Origin: Candidatus Tumulicola sp.
Lineage (GTDB): Bacteria > Vulcanimicrobiota > Vulcanimicrobiia > Eremiobacterales > Eremiobacteraceae
Length of the DNA: 64,000 bases
Assembly (NCBI GenBank): GCA_035601835.1
Contig: DATNNM010000011.1
Location: forward strand, 1 to 64,000
Direction of reading: 5' to 3'
Under the pieces are notes generated by a model. It had not been told where the DNA came from, made no database searches, and saw only the letters and a program-made list of their open reading frames with translations. Shown in pieces: positions 39,423 through 48,573 of this stretch. Numbering within the stretch: the first letter of the stretch is position 1; every line of letters starts with the position of its first letter. A program made the position numbers and the translations under genes.

Positions 39423-40317
39423 CCATGTGCCCGCACTGCTGGAGGAGAGCATGTCCCTGCTGCTGCCGGCGGCGCGCGGGCGCGGCTCGCCGATTTTCGT
39501 CGACGCGACGTTCGGCGCAGGCGGGCATACGGCGGCCATCCTGGCACGCTGCCCAACCGCTCGCGTTATCGCTCTCGACGCCGACCCGGCCGCTGCGGCG
39601 CGTGCGCGGGAACTCGAATCAAGCACCGCCGGCCGCGTTACACCGGTTCACGCAAACTTCGCGCAGCTTGGGGATGCGCTTGACGCCCTGGACTGCAGCG
39701 AGGTAGACGGCATCATGTACGACCTCGGGCTCTCATCCCTCCAACTGAGCGACCTCGAGCGCGGATTCGCATTCTCCGGGACCGGCGCGCTTGACATGCG
39801 CCTCGACCCCTCATCCGAGGCGCCGACCGCCGCGACGCTGCTCGCTACTCTAAAGGAAGGCGAAATCGCGGACATCATCTTCGAGTACGGAGACGAACGC
39901 AACGCGCGGCGCATCGCGCACCAGATCGTGCGCCGTCGCGAACGTTCGCCGCTTCGCTCTACCTCGGATCTCGTCGCGGCAGTCCTCAGCGCCCAGCCCA
40001 GGAGCAAGCGACGCACGGCGATCCATCCCGCCACGCGCACGTTCCTGGCGCTGCGCATGGCGGTCAATCGCGAACTCGAATCCCTCGAGCAGACGCTGAG
40101 CACGGCGATCCGCTATGTCCGCCCAGGCGGACGCATCGCGGTCATCAGTTTCCACTCCGGCGAGGACCGTGTGGTCAAGCGTCAGTTCGCAGCATGGCGC
40201 GTGGCCGGCTTGGTCGAGGTGCTGACGCGCAAGCCGCTGACGCCGAGTGCGCTCGAGATCGCCGCCAATCCGCGCAGCCGCAGCGCGAAGCTGCGCGCCG
40301 CTCAGAGGAGCGCATAA
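39409..40317 (+). CDS. rsmH: 16S rRNA (cytosine-1402-N4) methyltransferase
   Basis: The 302-residue enzyme has HVPALLEESM at the N-terminus, SAM motif DATFGAGGHT and the family blocks DGIMYDLGLSSLQL, RGFAFSGTGALDMRLD, IHPATRTFLALRMAVNREL and GGRIAVISFHSGEDRVVK. It methylates C1402 of 16S rRNA near the P site. TTG 39409 is chosen because the conserved His lies before the next start, GTG 39427; the gene overlaps mraZ by 14 bp. It is the second gene of the dcw cluster. Confidence 0.95.
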   Translation: MDSTSHVPALLEESMSLLLPAARGRGSPIFVDATFGAGGHTAAILARCPTARVIALDADPAAAARARELESSTAGRVTPVHANFAQLGDALDALDCSEVDGIMYDLGLSSLQLSDLERGFAFSGTGALDMRLDPSSEAPTAATLLATLKEGEIADIIFEYGDERNARRIAHQIVRRRERSPLRSTSDLVAAVLSAQPRSKRRTAIHPATRTFLALRMAVNRELESLEQTLSTAIRYVRPGGRIAVISFHSGEDRVVKRQFAAWRVAGLVEVLTRKPLTPSALEIAANPRSRSAKLRAAQRSA

Positions 40318-40320
40318 GCC

Positions 40321-40755
40321 ATGGCGGCGGTTGCATTTAAATATGACGCGGGACCGGGGCTAAAGCCTCAGGCCTACAGAGCTCATGCCCAAGGATCGGG
40401 CAAGCGCCGTGCCCGGCTGCAGCGCTGGTCGAGCGCGCGCCTCGCGCTGCTCATCGTGCTGCCTCTCTTCGCGATTCTGTCCTACGTCGGTCTCACCGCC
40501 GAACTCACCGCACAAACCTATCGTCTTGCCGCGGACCAATCAACGCAAGCGCAGCTGTTGCAGAGCGACGACGAACTTCGCCAGCGACTCGCCCAGCTTC
40601 AATCGGTCGCGCAACTCGAATCCGCCGCGGCGCGACTAGGCATGAAGGAGCCGGCGCGCATCTCGGTGATCACGCTGCCCGCGCCGCCGCACAAGGCGCC
40701 GCCCACGCTCGCCTCGCGGCTGGCGGACCTCAAGCACTTGCTCTTCGTTCCCTAG
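40321..40755 (+). CDS. ftsL: FtsL-like cell division protein
   Basis: The 144-residue bitopic protein has a short cytoplasmic N-terminus, one membrane helix (ALLIVLPLFAILSYVGLTAEL) and a coiled-coil tail (DDELRQRLAQLQSVAQLESAAARLGM), as in FtsL, which joins FtsB and FtsQ at the septum. Position between rsmH and ftsI is diagnostic. Residues 12-19 (PGLKPQAY) are encoded by a REP-like hairpin, so the element lies in frame in the cytoplasmic tail. Confidence 0.8.
   Translation: MAAVAFKYDAGPGLKPQAYRAHAQGSGKRRARLQRWSSARLALLIVLPLFAILSYVGLTAELTAQTYRLAADQSTQAQLLQSDDELRQRLAQLQSVAQLESAAARLGMKEPARISVITLPAPPHKAPPTLASRLADLKHLLFVP
40354..40377 (-). repeat. REP-like hairpin inside ftsL
   Basis: On the minus strand it reads GTAG + GC + CTGAGGC-TTTA-GCCCCGG, with some mismatches in the stem. 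The GTAG head and spacing are intact. It is read in frame. Confidence 0.7.
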
Positions 40756-40786
40756 CCGCCGTGCAGCGGCGGATAGGGGGCGCATC

Positions 40787-42586
40787 GTGAAACAGAAGGA
40801 GCGGACCCGCCTGCGGGCCCGCGCGGTCGCTCTGTTCGCTTGTTTCATCCTCGTCACGTTGGGTCTGGGCAGCAGGCTGTGGTTCGTCCAGATCCGCGGC
40901 GGGCAAGCATGGACCGCCTACGCGGGAACCCAACAGCGCGGGAAATTCGACGTCAGCGGCAGGCGCGGCAGCATCGTCGACCGCTTCGGCATCGTGTTCG
41001 CCGCCACCGTGCCCGCCGTGCAGATCTTCGCGCAGCCGCCGGACGTCAAAGATGCCAGAAACGAAGCGGCCGTGCTCGCGCCGCTTCTGAAACGGCCGGA
41101 GAAGTCGGTGCTCGCCGATCTCACCTCGCCGGAGCCGTTCGTGTATCTCGCGCGTAACGCCCCAAAAGCCGTCGGGCAGACGATCAGCAAGCTGGACCTG
41201 CCGGGCGTCGGCGTGAAAGATGAAGCGACCGGCGCGCATGTCGATCCGCAGGGGCATATCGGTTCGACGGTCATCGGTTTTACCGGCGACGACAATCAAG
41301 GTCTCGCCGGGATCGAGCACACGTTCAATGACGTGCTCGCCGGCAAAGCCGGCCGCATCGTCGCCGACACCGACAGTCAGGATCGCATCATCCCCTTCGG
41401 TCAGCACATGGTGGACGAGCCGGTCGTCGGCGATACGGTCGTGCTCACGATCGATCGCGCATTACAGCTCGCGGCTGAAGACGTGCTCAGCAAGACCGCG
41501 ACCAAGTATAACGCCGCAAGCGCCGTCGCCATCGTCATGCGCGTATCCACCGGCGAGATTCTCGCGCTGGCGAACTGGCCGGATTACGACCCGAACCATT
41601 GGAAGAGCTTCGGGCAAGACGCATACCGCAATCGCGCGATCGCGGATCCGTACGAGCCCGGCTCGACCTTCAAGATCGTCACCGCGACGGCCGCGCTGGA
41701 TTCGGCGAAGGTGTCGCTCGATGACACGTTTCCGGCGGTGGATCGCCTCGACATCGGCGGTTACGTCATCCACAACGCAGATGACGGATTGGTGTCGTCC
41801 GGCAGATCGCGCGAGCCGCTCGCGGACATCATCGCATTCTCTCATAACGTCGGCGCTGCAGAGGTGGCGCTGCACATCGGCAAGACGACCATGGGCGACT
41901 ACATCAAGCGTTTCGGTTTCGACGACGTCACCGGCATCGATCTCTCCGGCGAAAGCGCCGGCATCGGCGTCTCGTCCGACGAATGGTTCGGCTCGCGTCG
42001 CGCCACGGTCGCCTTCGGTCAGGGCGTGTCGGTGACGGCCATAGCGATCGCGCGCGCCTACGCGGCCGTCGCGAACGGCGGCCTGCTGATGCGGCCGCTC
42101 ATCGTGCGACAGATTCTCTCGCCCAGCGGCCGTGTGATCAAGCAATACACGCCGGATCCGGTGCGCCGCGTCATGCGCCCGCAAACCGCCGCCAAACTGC
42201 TCGCCATGCTGCGCGACGTGGTGAAACGTGGCACGGGGAGCAACGCGCAGATCGCCGGCTACGCTGTCGCGGGCAAGACCGGAACCGCGCAAATCGTCGA
42301 AGCCGGCGGATACATGCCCGGGGAATACGTGGCCAGCTTCGTCGGCATCGTGCCTGCGGACAAGCCGCAGTACGTCGTGCTGGTCAACGTCGAGCGGCCG
42401 CGCGGAGCGTATTATGGCGGCGTCGTCGCCGCTCCAGCGTTCCGCGAACTCGCGCGCCGCGTGCTATGGCGCGAGGGCGTGCTTCCCAAACGGGCCGACG
42501 GCGCCGACGACGCGCTGAGCCCCGCTAACGACGCAAAGCGGACCAAGAGGGACAAAGCGCAGGGGAACCAAGGCGGCCGACGGTAA
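40787..42586 (+). CDS. ftsI: Peptidoglycan D,D-transpeptidase FtsI (PBP3-like)
   Basis: The 599-residue class B penicillin-binding protein has one N-terminal membrane anchor (VALFACFILVTLGLGSRLWF), a dimerisation domain with GRRGSIVDRFG, and the transpeptidase motifs S293-TFK, S352-HN and K497-TGTA. It cross-links septal peptidoglycan. GTG 40787 follows GGGGG at a good distance. The C-terminal Lys/Arg-rich tail (KRTKRDKAQGNQGGRR) is long for the family. The stop overlaps the murE ATG (TAATG). Confidence 0.95.
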   Translation: MKQKERTRLRARAVALFACFILVTLGLGSRLWFVQIRGGQAWTAYAGTQQRGKFDVSGRRGSIVDRFGIVFAATVPAVQIFAQPPDVKDARNEAAVLAPLLKRPEKSVLADLTSPEPFVYLARNAPKAVGQTISKLDLPGVGVKDEATGAHVDPQGHIGSTVIGFTGDDNQGLAGIEHTFNDVLAGKAGRIVADTDSQDRIIPFGQHMVDEPVVGDTVVLTIDRALQLAAEDVLSKTATKYNAASAVAIVMRVSTGEILALANWPDYDPNHWKSFGQDAYRNRAIADPYEPGSTFKIVTATAALDSAKVSLDDTFPAVDRLDIGGYVIHNADDGLVSSGRSREPLADIIAFSHNVGAAEVALHIGKTTMGDYIKRFGFDDVTGIDLSGESAGIGVSSDEWFGSRRATVAFGQGVSVTAIAIARAYAAVANGGLLMRPLIVRQILSPSGRVIKQYTPDPVRRVMRPQTAAKLLAMLRDVVKRGTGSNAQIAGYAVAGKTGTAQIVEAGGYMPGEYVASFVGIVPADKPQYVVLVNVERPRGAYYGGVVAAPAFRELARRVLWREGVLPKRADGADDALSPANDAKRTKRDKAQGNQGGRR

Positions 42587-44076
42587 TGACAAGCATGCCG
42601 ACACTGCTTCGGCGGCTGCTCGCCGACGTCGGCGATGCGCGGGTGAGCGGCGATCCCGACGTCTTGATCTCTTCTATCACGGTCGACTCGCGCCGGGTCG
42701 AGCGCGGCGCCCTTTTCGCGTGCGTTCGCGGCGAGCGCGATGACGGCCACTCGCATGCGCGCGCCGCGGTGCTCGCCGGCGCGGCCGCCGTACTAGCGGA
42801 ACGCGAAATCGAGTTGCCCGGCCGCACGCCGATCGCACTCGTCCCGGATGTTCTCGCAGCGCTTTCTCCGATGGCAGCGGAGCTTCAGCGCCGCCCCAGC
42901 GCGACGTTGACGTGCGTCGGCGTCACCGGCACCAACGGCAAGACGACCACGACGCACTTCATCGAGGCGATCGCGCTTGCCGCGCAGCGTCCGTTCGGTC
43001 TGATCGGCACGCTCGGAGCTCGTCTCGCTGGCGCATTCAGCCTCCCGCTCGAACACACGACTCCCTATGCGCACGAACTGCAAGCGCTGCTCGCGCGCTT
43101 TCGCGACACAGGCGCGGCCGGCGCGGTGCTCGAGGTGTCGAGCCATGCGCTCTCGCTGCATCGCGTTGATGATGTCGCATTCGACGTCGCCGCTTTGACC
43201 AACGTCACGCACGATCATCTCGATTTCCATGGCAGCTTCGAGCAATACGTGCGCACGAAGAAGCGCCTTTTTGAGATGACCGGACGCAGCGGCATCAAGC
43301 CCGGCGGCACCAGCGTGCTCAATCTCGATGATGCGGTCGGCAGATCCCTCGCGCCGGATGCGAAACGAAGGATGACATACTCGCTCGAGAACAACGAGGC
43401 GATGCTGCGCGCGAGCGACGTCGCGCTGACGGCGACCGGCTCGACCTTCTGGGTACGCAGCCTTCGGCCGGCGCCGTTTTCGATCCATCTGCCGGGCCCG
43501 TTCAACGTCGCCAACGCGATGGCCGCGATCGCGGTCGGGTGCGCTCTCGATTTCGACGTCGAAGCGATCGCCGAGGGGTTGGAAGCCGTGCGCGAAGTTC
43601 CGGGGCGCATGACGAGCGTCGCAGCGCCCGGTTTCGGCGTCTACGTGGACTACGCGCACACTCCCGACGGACTTCGCAACGTCCTGCAAGCGGCGCGCGC
43701 GGTGGCGACTCGCCGCGTTCTCTGCGTGTTCGGTTGCGGCGGCGACCGCGATCCGCTCAAACGCCCCGTGATGGGGCGCATCGCGCGCGAATTGGCCGAT
43801 CACGTGGTGGTGACGAGCGACAATCCGCGCTTCGAAGATCCGATGCGCATCATCAATGACGTGCTCGCCGGCATGCAGGGCACGGCGGGCGTCGACTTCG
43901 AGGTCGTTCCCGATCGCGCCCAGGCGATCGAGCGCGCCGTGGCGCTGGCCAAGCCGGGTGACGTCGTCGTCATCGCCGGCAAAGGACACGAGGCCTATCA
44001 ACTCGTCAACGGGGAACGCCTCCCGTTCTCGGACGTGGCGGCGGCCGAGAGCGCCATCCGCAAAGTGCGCGTATGA
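42586..44076 (+). CDS. murE: UDP-MurNAc-tripeptide synthetase MurE (meso-DAP type)
   Basis: The 496-residue ligase has the ATP motif GVTGTNGKTTTTHF (about 112-125), the HDHLDFHGS segment and DNPRFEDP (about 411-418). The DNPR motif recognises meso-diaminopimelate, whereas lysine-adding enzymes differ there. It adds the third amino acid to UDP-MurNAc-L-Ala-D-Glu. It overlaps ftsI by one base and murF by four (ATGA). Confidence 0.95.
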   Translation: MTSMPTLLRRLLADVGDARVSGDPDVLISSITVDSRRVERGALFACVRGERDDGHSHARAAVLAGAAAVLAEREIELPGRTPIALVPDVLAALSPMAAELQRRPSATLTCVGVTGTNGKTTTTHFIEAIALAAQRPFGLIGTLGARLAGAFSLPLEHTTPYAHELQALLARFRDTGAAGAVLEVSSHALSLHRVDDVAFDVAALTNVTHDHLDFHGSFEQYVRTKKRLFEMTGRSGIKPGGTSVLNLDDAVGRSLAPDAKRRMTYSLENNEAMLRASDVALTATGSTFWVRSLRPAPFSIHLPGPFNVANAMAAIAVGCALDFDVEAIAEGLEAVREVPGRMTSVAAPGFGVYVDYAHTPDGLRNVLQAARAVATRRVLCVFGCGGDRDPLKRPVMGRIARELADHVVVTSDNPRFEDPMRIINDVLAGMQGTAGVDFEVVPDRAQAIERAVALAKPGDVVVIAGKGHEAYQLVNGERLPFSDVAAAESAIRKVRV

Positions 44077-45461
44077 GCCGCCTGACGATCGCCGACTTCA
44101 TAAAGGCCGCATCCGGTCATCTCATCGGTGCCAGCGTGCCGAACACGCCCTTCATCCCCAGCACGGATTCCCGCACGTTGAGCCCGGGCGAGACGTTCGT
44201 TTGTCTGCGCGGTCCAAATTTCGATGGTCACGACTTCATAACCGATGCCGTAGCGCGCGGCGCGATCGCCGTGGTGGTCGATCGGCCGGCGGCTGCCGAG
44301 AGCGCCACCGTGCCGGCGATCGTGGTCGACGACACCAAGCGCGCATATCTCGCGGGCGCTGCGCGAGCGCGCAAACTCGCCGCCGGCGTCCAGCTCGTGG
44401 GCATCACCGGCAGCAACGGCAAGACGACGACCAAAGAGATGGCGGCGCAATTGATCGGACAGCACCGGCGCGTGAGCGCCACGCCGATGAACGAGAACAA
44501 CGAGCTAGGGCTGGCCAGATTGTGCTATGCGCTCGACGGCGTTGATGTGGCGGTGGCGGAGATGGGCGCGCGCCATCCCGGCGAGATCGAAGAACTTGCC
44601 GGCATCGCAGCGCCGGACGTCGGCGTGTTGACCAACGTGGGCGAGGCGCACCTCGAATTCTTCGAGGATCGCGAACAGCTGGCGCGTACGAAATTCGCGC
44701 TGCTCGAACGCAGCGCTCGCGCGGTGTGCAACGCCGCCGACGCGTGGACGCGGCGGTTGGCCGTTGAAAAAGGTATCGCGAGCTCCGCATTGTGGGTGCG
44801 GTTGTGCGGCGACGAGAACGCCGCCGGCCTGACGCTTGAGGCAGGTTCGCCTCACGACGGCCGCGTTGCGGTGTCGCTGGGCGCCTCTCACGCCTTCGCC
44901 GAGTGGCGCCTCGTCGGCGAGCAGCACCTCCGTGACGCGCTGCTCGCAGCCGCCGCGGCGATCCATTGCGGCCTGACTTTCGAACAGATCATCGCCGGTT
45001 TTGGGTCGCTGCGGCTGCCCGCTGGGCGCTTCGAAACCCACGCGCTGCCATCGGGCGCGTTCGTCGTCTATGATGCCTACAACGCAAGTCCGACTTCGGT
45101 GGCGCATGCGTTGCGCGCTTTTGCGGTGCTGCCCGCGCTCCGGCGCATCGTCGTGCTCGGCAGCATGGCGGAACTCGGCGACGACGCCGCAGCCCAGCAC
45201 GAGGAGACCGGCGCGGCAGCCGCACGCTGCCTGCTCGATGCGCTCTATTGCGGAGGCGAATTCGCGGAAGCGCTTGCGAGCGGCGCGCGGCGCGCAGGCA
45301 TGCCGCCTTCAGCGGTCGCGACGTATTCAAGCAATGCGGAGATCGCCGGCATCCTGCGGCGTTCGCTGCAATCCGGCGACGGCGTGCTGCTCAAAGGCTC
45401 GCGGGTGCAGCGCATGGAGGAGATACTCGAAGCGCTCGCGGCTGAGAAGGCGCCGACATGA
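44073..45461 (+). CDS. murF: UDP-MurNAc-pentapeptide synthetase MurF
   Basis: The 462-residue Mur ligase has VGITGSNGKTTTKEM (ATP binding), NENNELGLARL, MGARHPGEIEELAGIAAPDVGVLTNVGEAHLE and YDAYNASPTS. It adds D-Ala-D-Ala to the tripeptide precursor. It overlaps murE at the start and the CofE-like gene at the end (both ATGA), so translation of the three is coupled. Confidence 0.95.
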   Translation: MSRLTIADFIKAASGHLIGASVPNTPFIPSTDSRTLSPGETFVCLRGPNFDGHDFITDAVARGAIAVVVDRPAAAESATVPAIVVDDTKRAYLAGAARARKLAAGVQLVGITGSNGKTTTKEMAAQLIGQHRRVSATPMNENNELGLARLCYALDGVDVAVAEMGARHPGEIEELAGIAAPDVGVLTNVGEAHLEFFEDREQLARTKFALLERSARAVCNAADAWTRRLAVEKGIASSALWVRLCGDENAAGLTLEAGSPHDGRVAVSLGASHAFAEWRLVGEQHLRDALLAAAAAIHCGLTFEQIIAGFGSLRLPAGRFETHALPSGAFVVYDAYNASPTSVAHALRAFAVLPALRRIVVLGSMAELGDDAAAQHEETGAAAARCLLDALYCGGEFAEALASGARRAGMPPSAVATYSSNAEIAGILRRSLQSGDGVLLKGSRVQRMEEILEALAAEKAPT

Positions 45462-46186
45462 CGCTTCGCTCGTTCATCGTCGACGCTCCCGGTCTGTCGC
45501 CGCACATCGTGGCGCTGCCGGTACGTACGCCGCTGGTGAAGGCGGGCGACGACCTGCCGGCCGTGGTGGCGACGGCGGTACGCGGCATCGCAGCGCCAGA
45601 CGACGTCGTTTGCGTTTCGGAAACGGCAGTGGCCATCGCGCAAGGACGTTCCATACCGGCGGAGGCGATCAGGCCGGGCAGACTTGCGCGCATGCTCGCG
45701 CAACGCTCCGGTTCGTACGCGACGGTCAACCAGCCCGAATCGATGCAGCTCGTCATCGAGAGCGCCGGAGCATTGCGCGTGCTCGCCGCAGCCGCGGCCT
45801 CTGCCGCAGGCCGGCTCATCGGCCGGCAGGGTGACTTCTACCGCATTCTCGGACCCGCAGTGGCCGAGATCGACGGCTACACGGGCACCATGCCGCCGTA
45901 CGAACGCCACATCGTCTTGGGGCCGGATAGACCCGAGGAAGTCGCCGGCGAAATCGCGGCTGCGTGCGGCACGCACGCGGCGATCGTCGACGCCAACGAT
46001 CTCGGCAAAGTCGAAGTTCTCGGAGCGAGCACGGGTCTCGATCGCGAGGCGGTGCGCGAGTGCTTGCGCTCCAATCCGCACGGCAACGGCGATCAGCAGA
46101 CGCCGATCGTCGTGCTCAAGTATCGCCCGAGCATCGGCTCGCACGTTGCGAGCCCGTTGCTCTTCGCCCAGGCGGCTCAGTGCTGA
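45458..46186 (+). CDS. CofE-like (F420-0:gamma-glutamyl ligase family) protein inside the dcw cluster
   Basis: The 242-residue protein follows the F420-0:L-glutamate ligase fold: [12 protein letters not shown], then [14 protein letters not shown], the Asn-Gln block [37 protein letters not shown], and [18 protein letters not shown] near the end. CofE adds gamma-linked glutamates to F420-0 using GTP, and relatives act in other gamma-glutamylation reactions. It overlaps murF (ATGA) and mraY (GTG 46180 lies before its TGA), so it is fully embedded in the peptidoglycan operon. No other F420 gene is near. A role in modifying a murein precursor is a hypothesis. Confidence 0.8.
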   Translation: MTLRSFIVDAPGLSPHIVALPVRTPLVKAGDDLPAVVATAVRGIAAPDDVVCVSETAVAIAQGRSIPAEAIRPGRLARMLAQRSGSYATVNQPESMQLVIESAGALRVLAAAAASAAGRLIGRQGDFYRILGPAVAEIDGYTGTMPPYERHIVLGPDRPEEVAGEIAAACGTHAAIVDANDLGKVEVLGASTGLDREAVRECLRSNPHGNGDQQTPIVVLKYRPSIGSHVASPLLFAQAAQC

Positions 46187-47154
46187 GCCCCGCGGCGTTC
46201 CTCTGGCTTGCCGCGCACGTCGCGGTGGGCGGCGTCCTCGCGGCAATCGTCGTGCCTGGCGTGATAGCGTGGCAACGCCAACGCGGCTTGAGCCAGCAGA
46301 TCTATGAGGACGCGCCGTCGTCCCATGCCGTCAAGGCGGGCACACCCACCATGGGCGGCATCGCATTTGCGATCGCGGCGCTGGCCGGTGCGCTCTTCCC
46401 GATTGAAAACGCAGTCGAAGCGCTGCCGCTTCTGTGCTTGGTCCTGGCTGCGGCCTGCATCGGCTTCGCCGACGATTACCTGATCCTGTCCAAGCACCGC
46501 GCGCTCGGTCTGCGCGCGCGCGCCAAGTTCTCGCTGCTCGCGGTGGCGGCGCTCGGCTTCGTCATCTGGGAGGCGACGCGCATGCCGCTGCACGGCGCGC
46601 AGATGTGGTTCGGCGGGCCGGTCCTGCTGCCGACATGGGTGTGGGCGATCCTGGCCGTGCTCGCCATCGTCGGCGCTGCCAATGCGGTCAATCTCACCGA
46701 TGGGCTCGACGGACTCGCTGCAGGCTCGGCGATCCCGCCCCTGCTCCTCATGACCTACGTGTCCGGCAATGGGCTCGCCGCCTCTGTGCTCGGCGCGTGC
46801 GGCGGCTTCCTTTACTATAACCGCCACCCCGCTCGCATTTTCATGGGCGATACGGGCTCGCTGGCTCTGGGCGCGCTGCTCGGCGGGCTGGCCATCGACA
46901 GCGGCCTGCTCCTCCTGCTCCCGCTGATCGGCGTTGTCTTCGTCGTGGAAACGCTCTCGGTCATGGCGCAAGTCGCGAGCTTCAAGATGACGGGCAAGCG
47001 CATACTCAAGATGAGCCCGTTGCATCACCACTTCGAACTCTCGGGCTGGTCCGAATCGCGCGTGACGTTGACGTTCGTCGCCGCATCGCTCGTCGCCGTG
47101 TGCGCGATCTGGTTCGCACTCGTCGCCAGTTGGCCGCGAGGCGCTGCGCATTAG
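46180..47154 (+). CDS. mraY: Phospho-MurNAc-pentapeptide translocase MraY
   Basis: The 324-residue protein has about ten membrane helices and family signatures: [20 protein letters not shown] (Asp pair), [15 protein letters not shown] and [15 protein letters not shown], plus the MraY loop [11 protein letters not shown]. It moves phospho-MurNAc-pentapeptide onto undecaprenyl phosphate, giving lipid I. GTG 46180 overlaps the CofE-like stop; CTG 46183 is an alternative. MurD begins directly after the stop. Confidence 0.95.
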   Translation: MLSPAAFLWLAAHVAVGGVLAAIVVPGVIAWQRQRGLSQQIYEDAPSSHAVKAGTPTMGGIAFAIAALAGALFPIENAVEALPLLCLVLAAACIGFADDYLILSKHRALGLRARAKFSLLAVAALGFVIWEATRMPLHGAQMWFGGPVLLPTWVWAILAVLAIVGAANAVNLTDGLDGLAAGSAIPPLLLMTYVSGNGLAASVLGACGGFLYYNRHPARIFMGDTGSLALGALLGGLAIDSGLLLLLPLIGVVFVVETLSVMAQVASFKMTGKRILKMSPLHHHFELSGWSESRVTLTFVAASLVAVCAIWFALVASWPRGAAH

Positions 47155-48573
47155 ATGCAGAAAGACATCGCAGTGAAGTTCGGACGAGGCGACCGCGCGC
47201 TGGTGATCGGCGTTGGCCGCAGTGGGCTTGCCACAGCCGCCGTGCTGCGCAAGCGCGGCGTCCGCGTCGTCGCTTTCGACGACAAACGCTTCGAAGCGGG
47301 TTCGCCCGAGCGCGCGGCGCTCGACAAACTCGAGGTGCCGTTGCTCAGCGATCGCAGCGCCCTCACCACCGCAGCCGGCGACGCGCAGATCGCCATCCTT
47401 TCTCCCGGCATCCCGCAGAACAATCCGGCCGTGCTCGACGTGCAGCGAGCCGGCACGACCGTCATCTCTGAGATCGAAGCCGCATACCGGATCGCGAAGG
47501 CGCCGATCATCGCCGTCACCGGCACGAAGGGCAAGTCCACGACCGCTGCGCTCATCGGACATCTGCTGCGCGCGGCCGGCGCGAAAGTGCGCGTCGGCGG
47601 CAACATCGGCAACCCGCTCATCGGCGAGACCGCCAAAGCGAAAGCGGACGAGTGGGTCGTGGCGGAGGTGTCGAGCTTCCAGCTCGAGGGCATCACGACA
47701 TTTCGGCCGCGCATCAGCGTGCTGCTCAACATCACCCCGGACCATCTCGATCGCTATCCGTCCATGGAGGAATACGCCGAAGCCAAGTTCAGGATCTTCG
47801 CCAACCAGCGGGCCTACGACGCGCAGCGAGGTTCAGAACAAGACTTCTTCATCGCCAACGCCGACGACCCGCTGGTCGCGTCGGCCTGGGATCGCGTTCC
47901 GTGCCTCAAAGCCTGCTATTCGTTCGGCAGCAATCCGGCTTGCAACCTGACGTTGGTGGGCGACATGATCGTCGAGCGAAGCGACGAGCTCCGACCGGTC
48001 GTAGCCGTTTCGCAACTGTTGATCCGCGGGCGCCACAACGCCGGCAACGCGATGGCGGCATATCTCGCAGCAAGTCTGGCCAATGCAGCCGTGGATGCCG
48101 TCGAGGCGGAGGCGGCGCTGCGAACCTTTGAGCCGATGGAGCATCGTCTGCAGACGATCTCCACCGCGGGCGGCGTCACCTGGGTGGACGATAGCAAAGC
48201 CACCAACCCGGCCGCCGTCATGAAGGCGCTGGAAACGTTTGACACGCCGATCATCCTGATCGCCGGCGGACGCAGCAAGAACACGGATTTCAGTGAGATG
48301 GGTTCGGCGATCGGCAAACGCGCCAAGCGCTGCATCCTCATCGGCGAAAGCGCGCGCGAGATCGGCCGGCAGATCGAGGGTCCGGTCGAGTACGTCGCTT
48401 CCATGCAGGCAGCGGTGCATGCCGCAGCGGCTGCCGCCGGCCCGGGCGATGTGGTTCTGCTTTCACCGGGCTGCGCTTCATTCGACATGTTCCAAAGCGC
48501 CGAGCAGCGCGGGACGAGCTTCGCCGCCGCCGTGCGCGAGTTCGCCGGCGGCCGCAAGGTCGGCGCGTCGTGA
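47155..48573 (+). CDS. murD: UDP-MurNAc-L-alanine:D-glutamate ligase MurD
   Basis: The 472-residue enzyme has an N-terminal Rossmann domain (LVIGVGRSGLATAAVLRKRG), the ATP motif VTGTKGKSTTAAL, NITPDHLDRYPSM, and WVDDSKATNPAA in the C-terminal domain. It adds D-glutamate to UDP-MurNAc-L-Ala. It begins one base after mraY ends and overlaps ftsW by four bases (GTGA). Confidence 0.95.
   Translation: MQKDIAVKFGRGDRALVIGVGRSGLATAAVLRKRGVRVVAFDDKRFEAGSPERAALDKLEVPLLSDRSALTTAAGDAQIAILSPGIPQNNPAVLDVQRAGTTVISEIEAAYRIAKAPIIAVTGTKGKSTTAALIGHLLRAAGAKVRVGGNIGNPLIGETAKAKADEWVVAEVSSFQLEGITTFRPRISVLLNITPDHLDRYPSMEEYAEAKFRIFANQRAYDAQRGSEQDFFIANADDPLVASAWDRVPCLKACYSFGSNPACNLTLVGDMIVERSDELRPVVAVSQLLIRGRHNAGNAMAAYLAASLANAAVDAVEAEAALRTFEPMEHRLQTISTAGGVTWVDDSKATNPAAVMKALETFDTPIILIAGGRSKNTDFSEMGSAIGKRAKRCILIGESAREIGRQIEGPVEYVASMQAAVHAAAAAAGPGDVVLLSPGCASFDMFQSAEQRGTSFAAAVREFAGGRKVGAS

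Noticed and set aside
46177-47745. 522-codon minus-strand frame opposite mraY and murD
   Set aside because: Both opposing genes are certain; the product is low complexity and has no family pattern.
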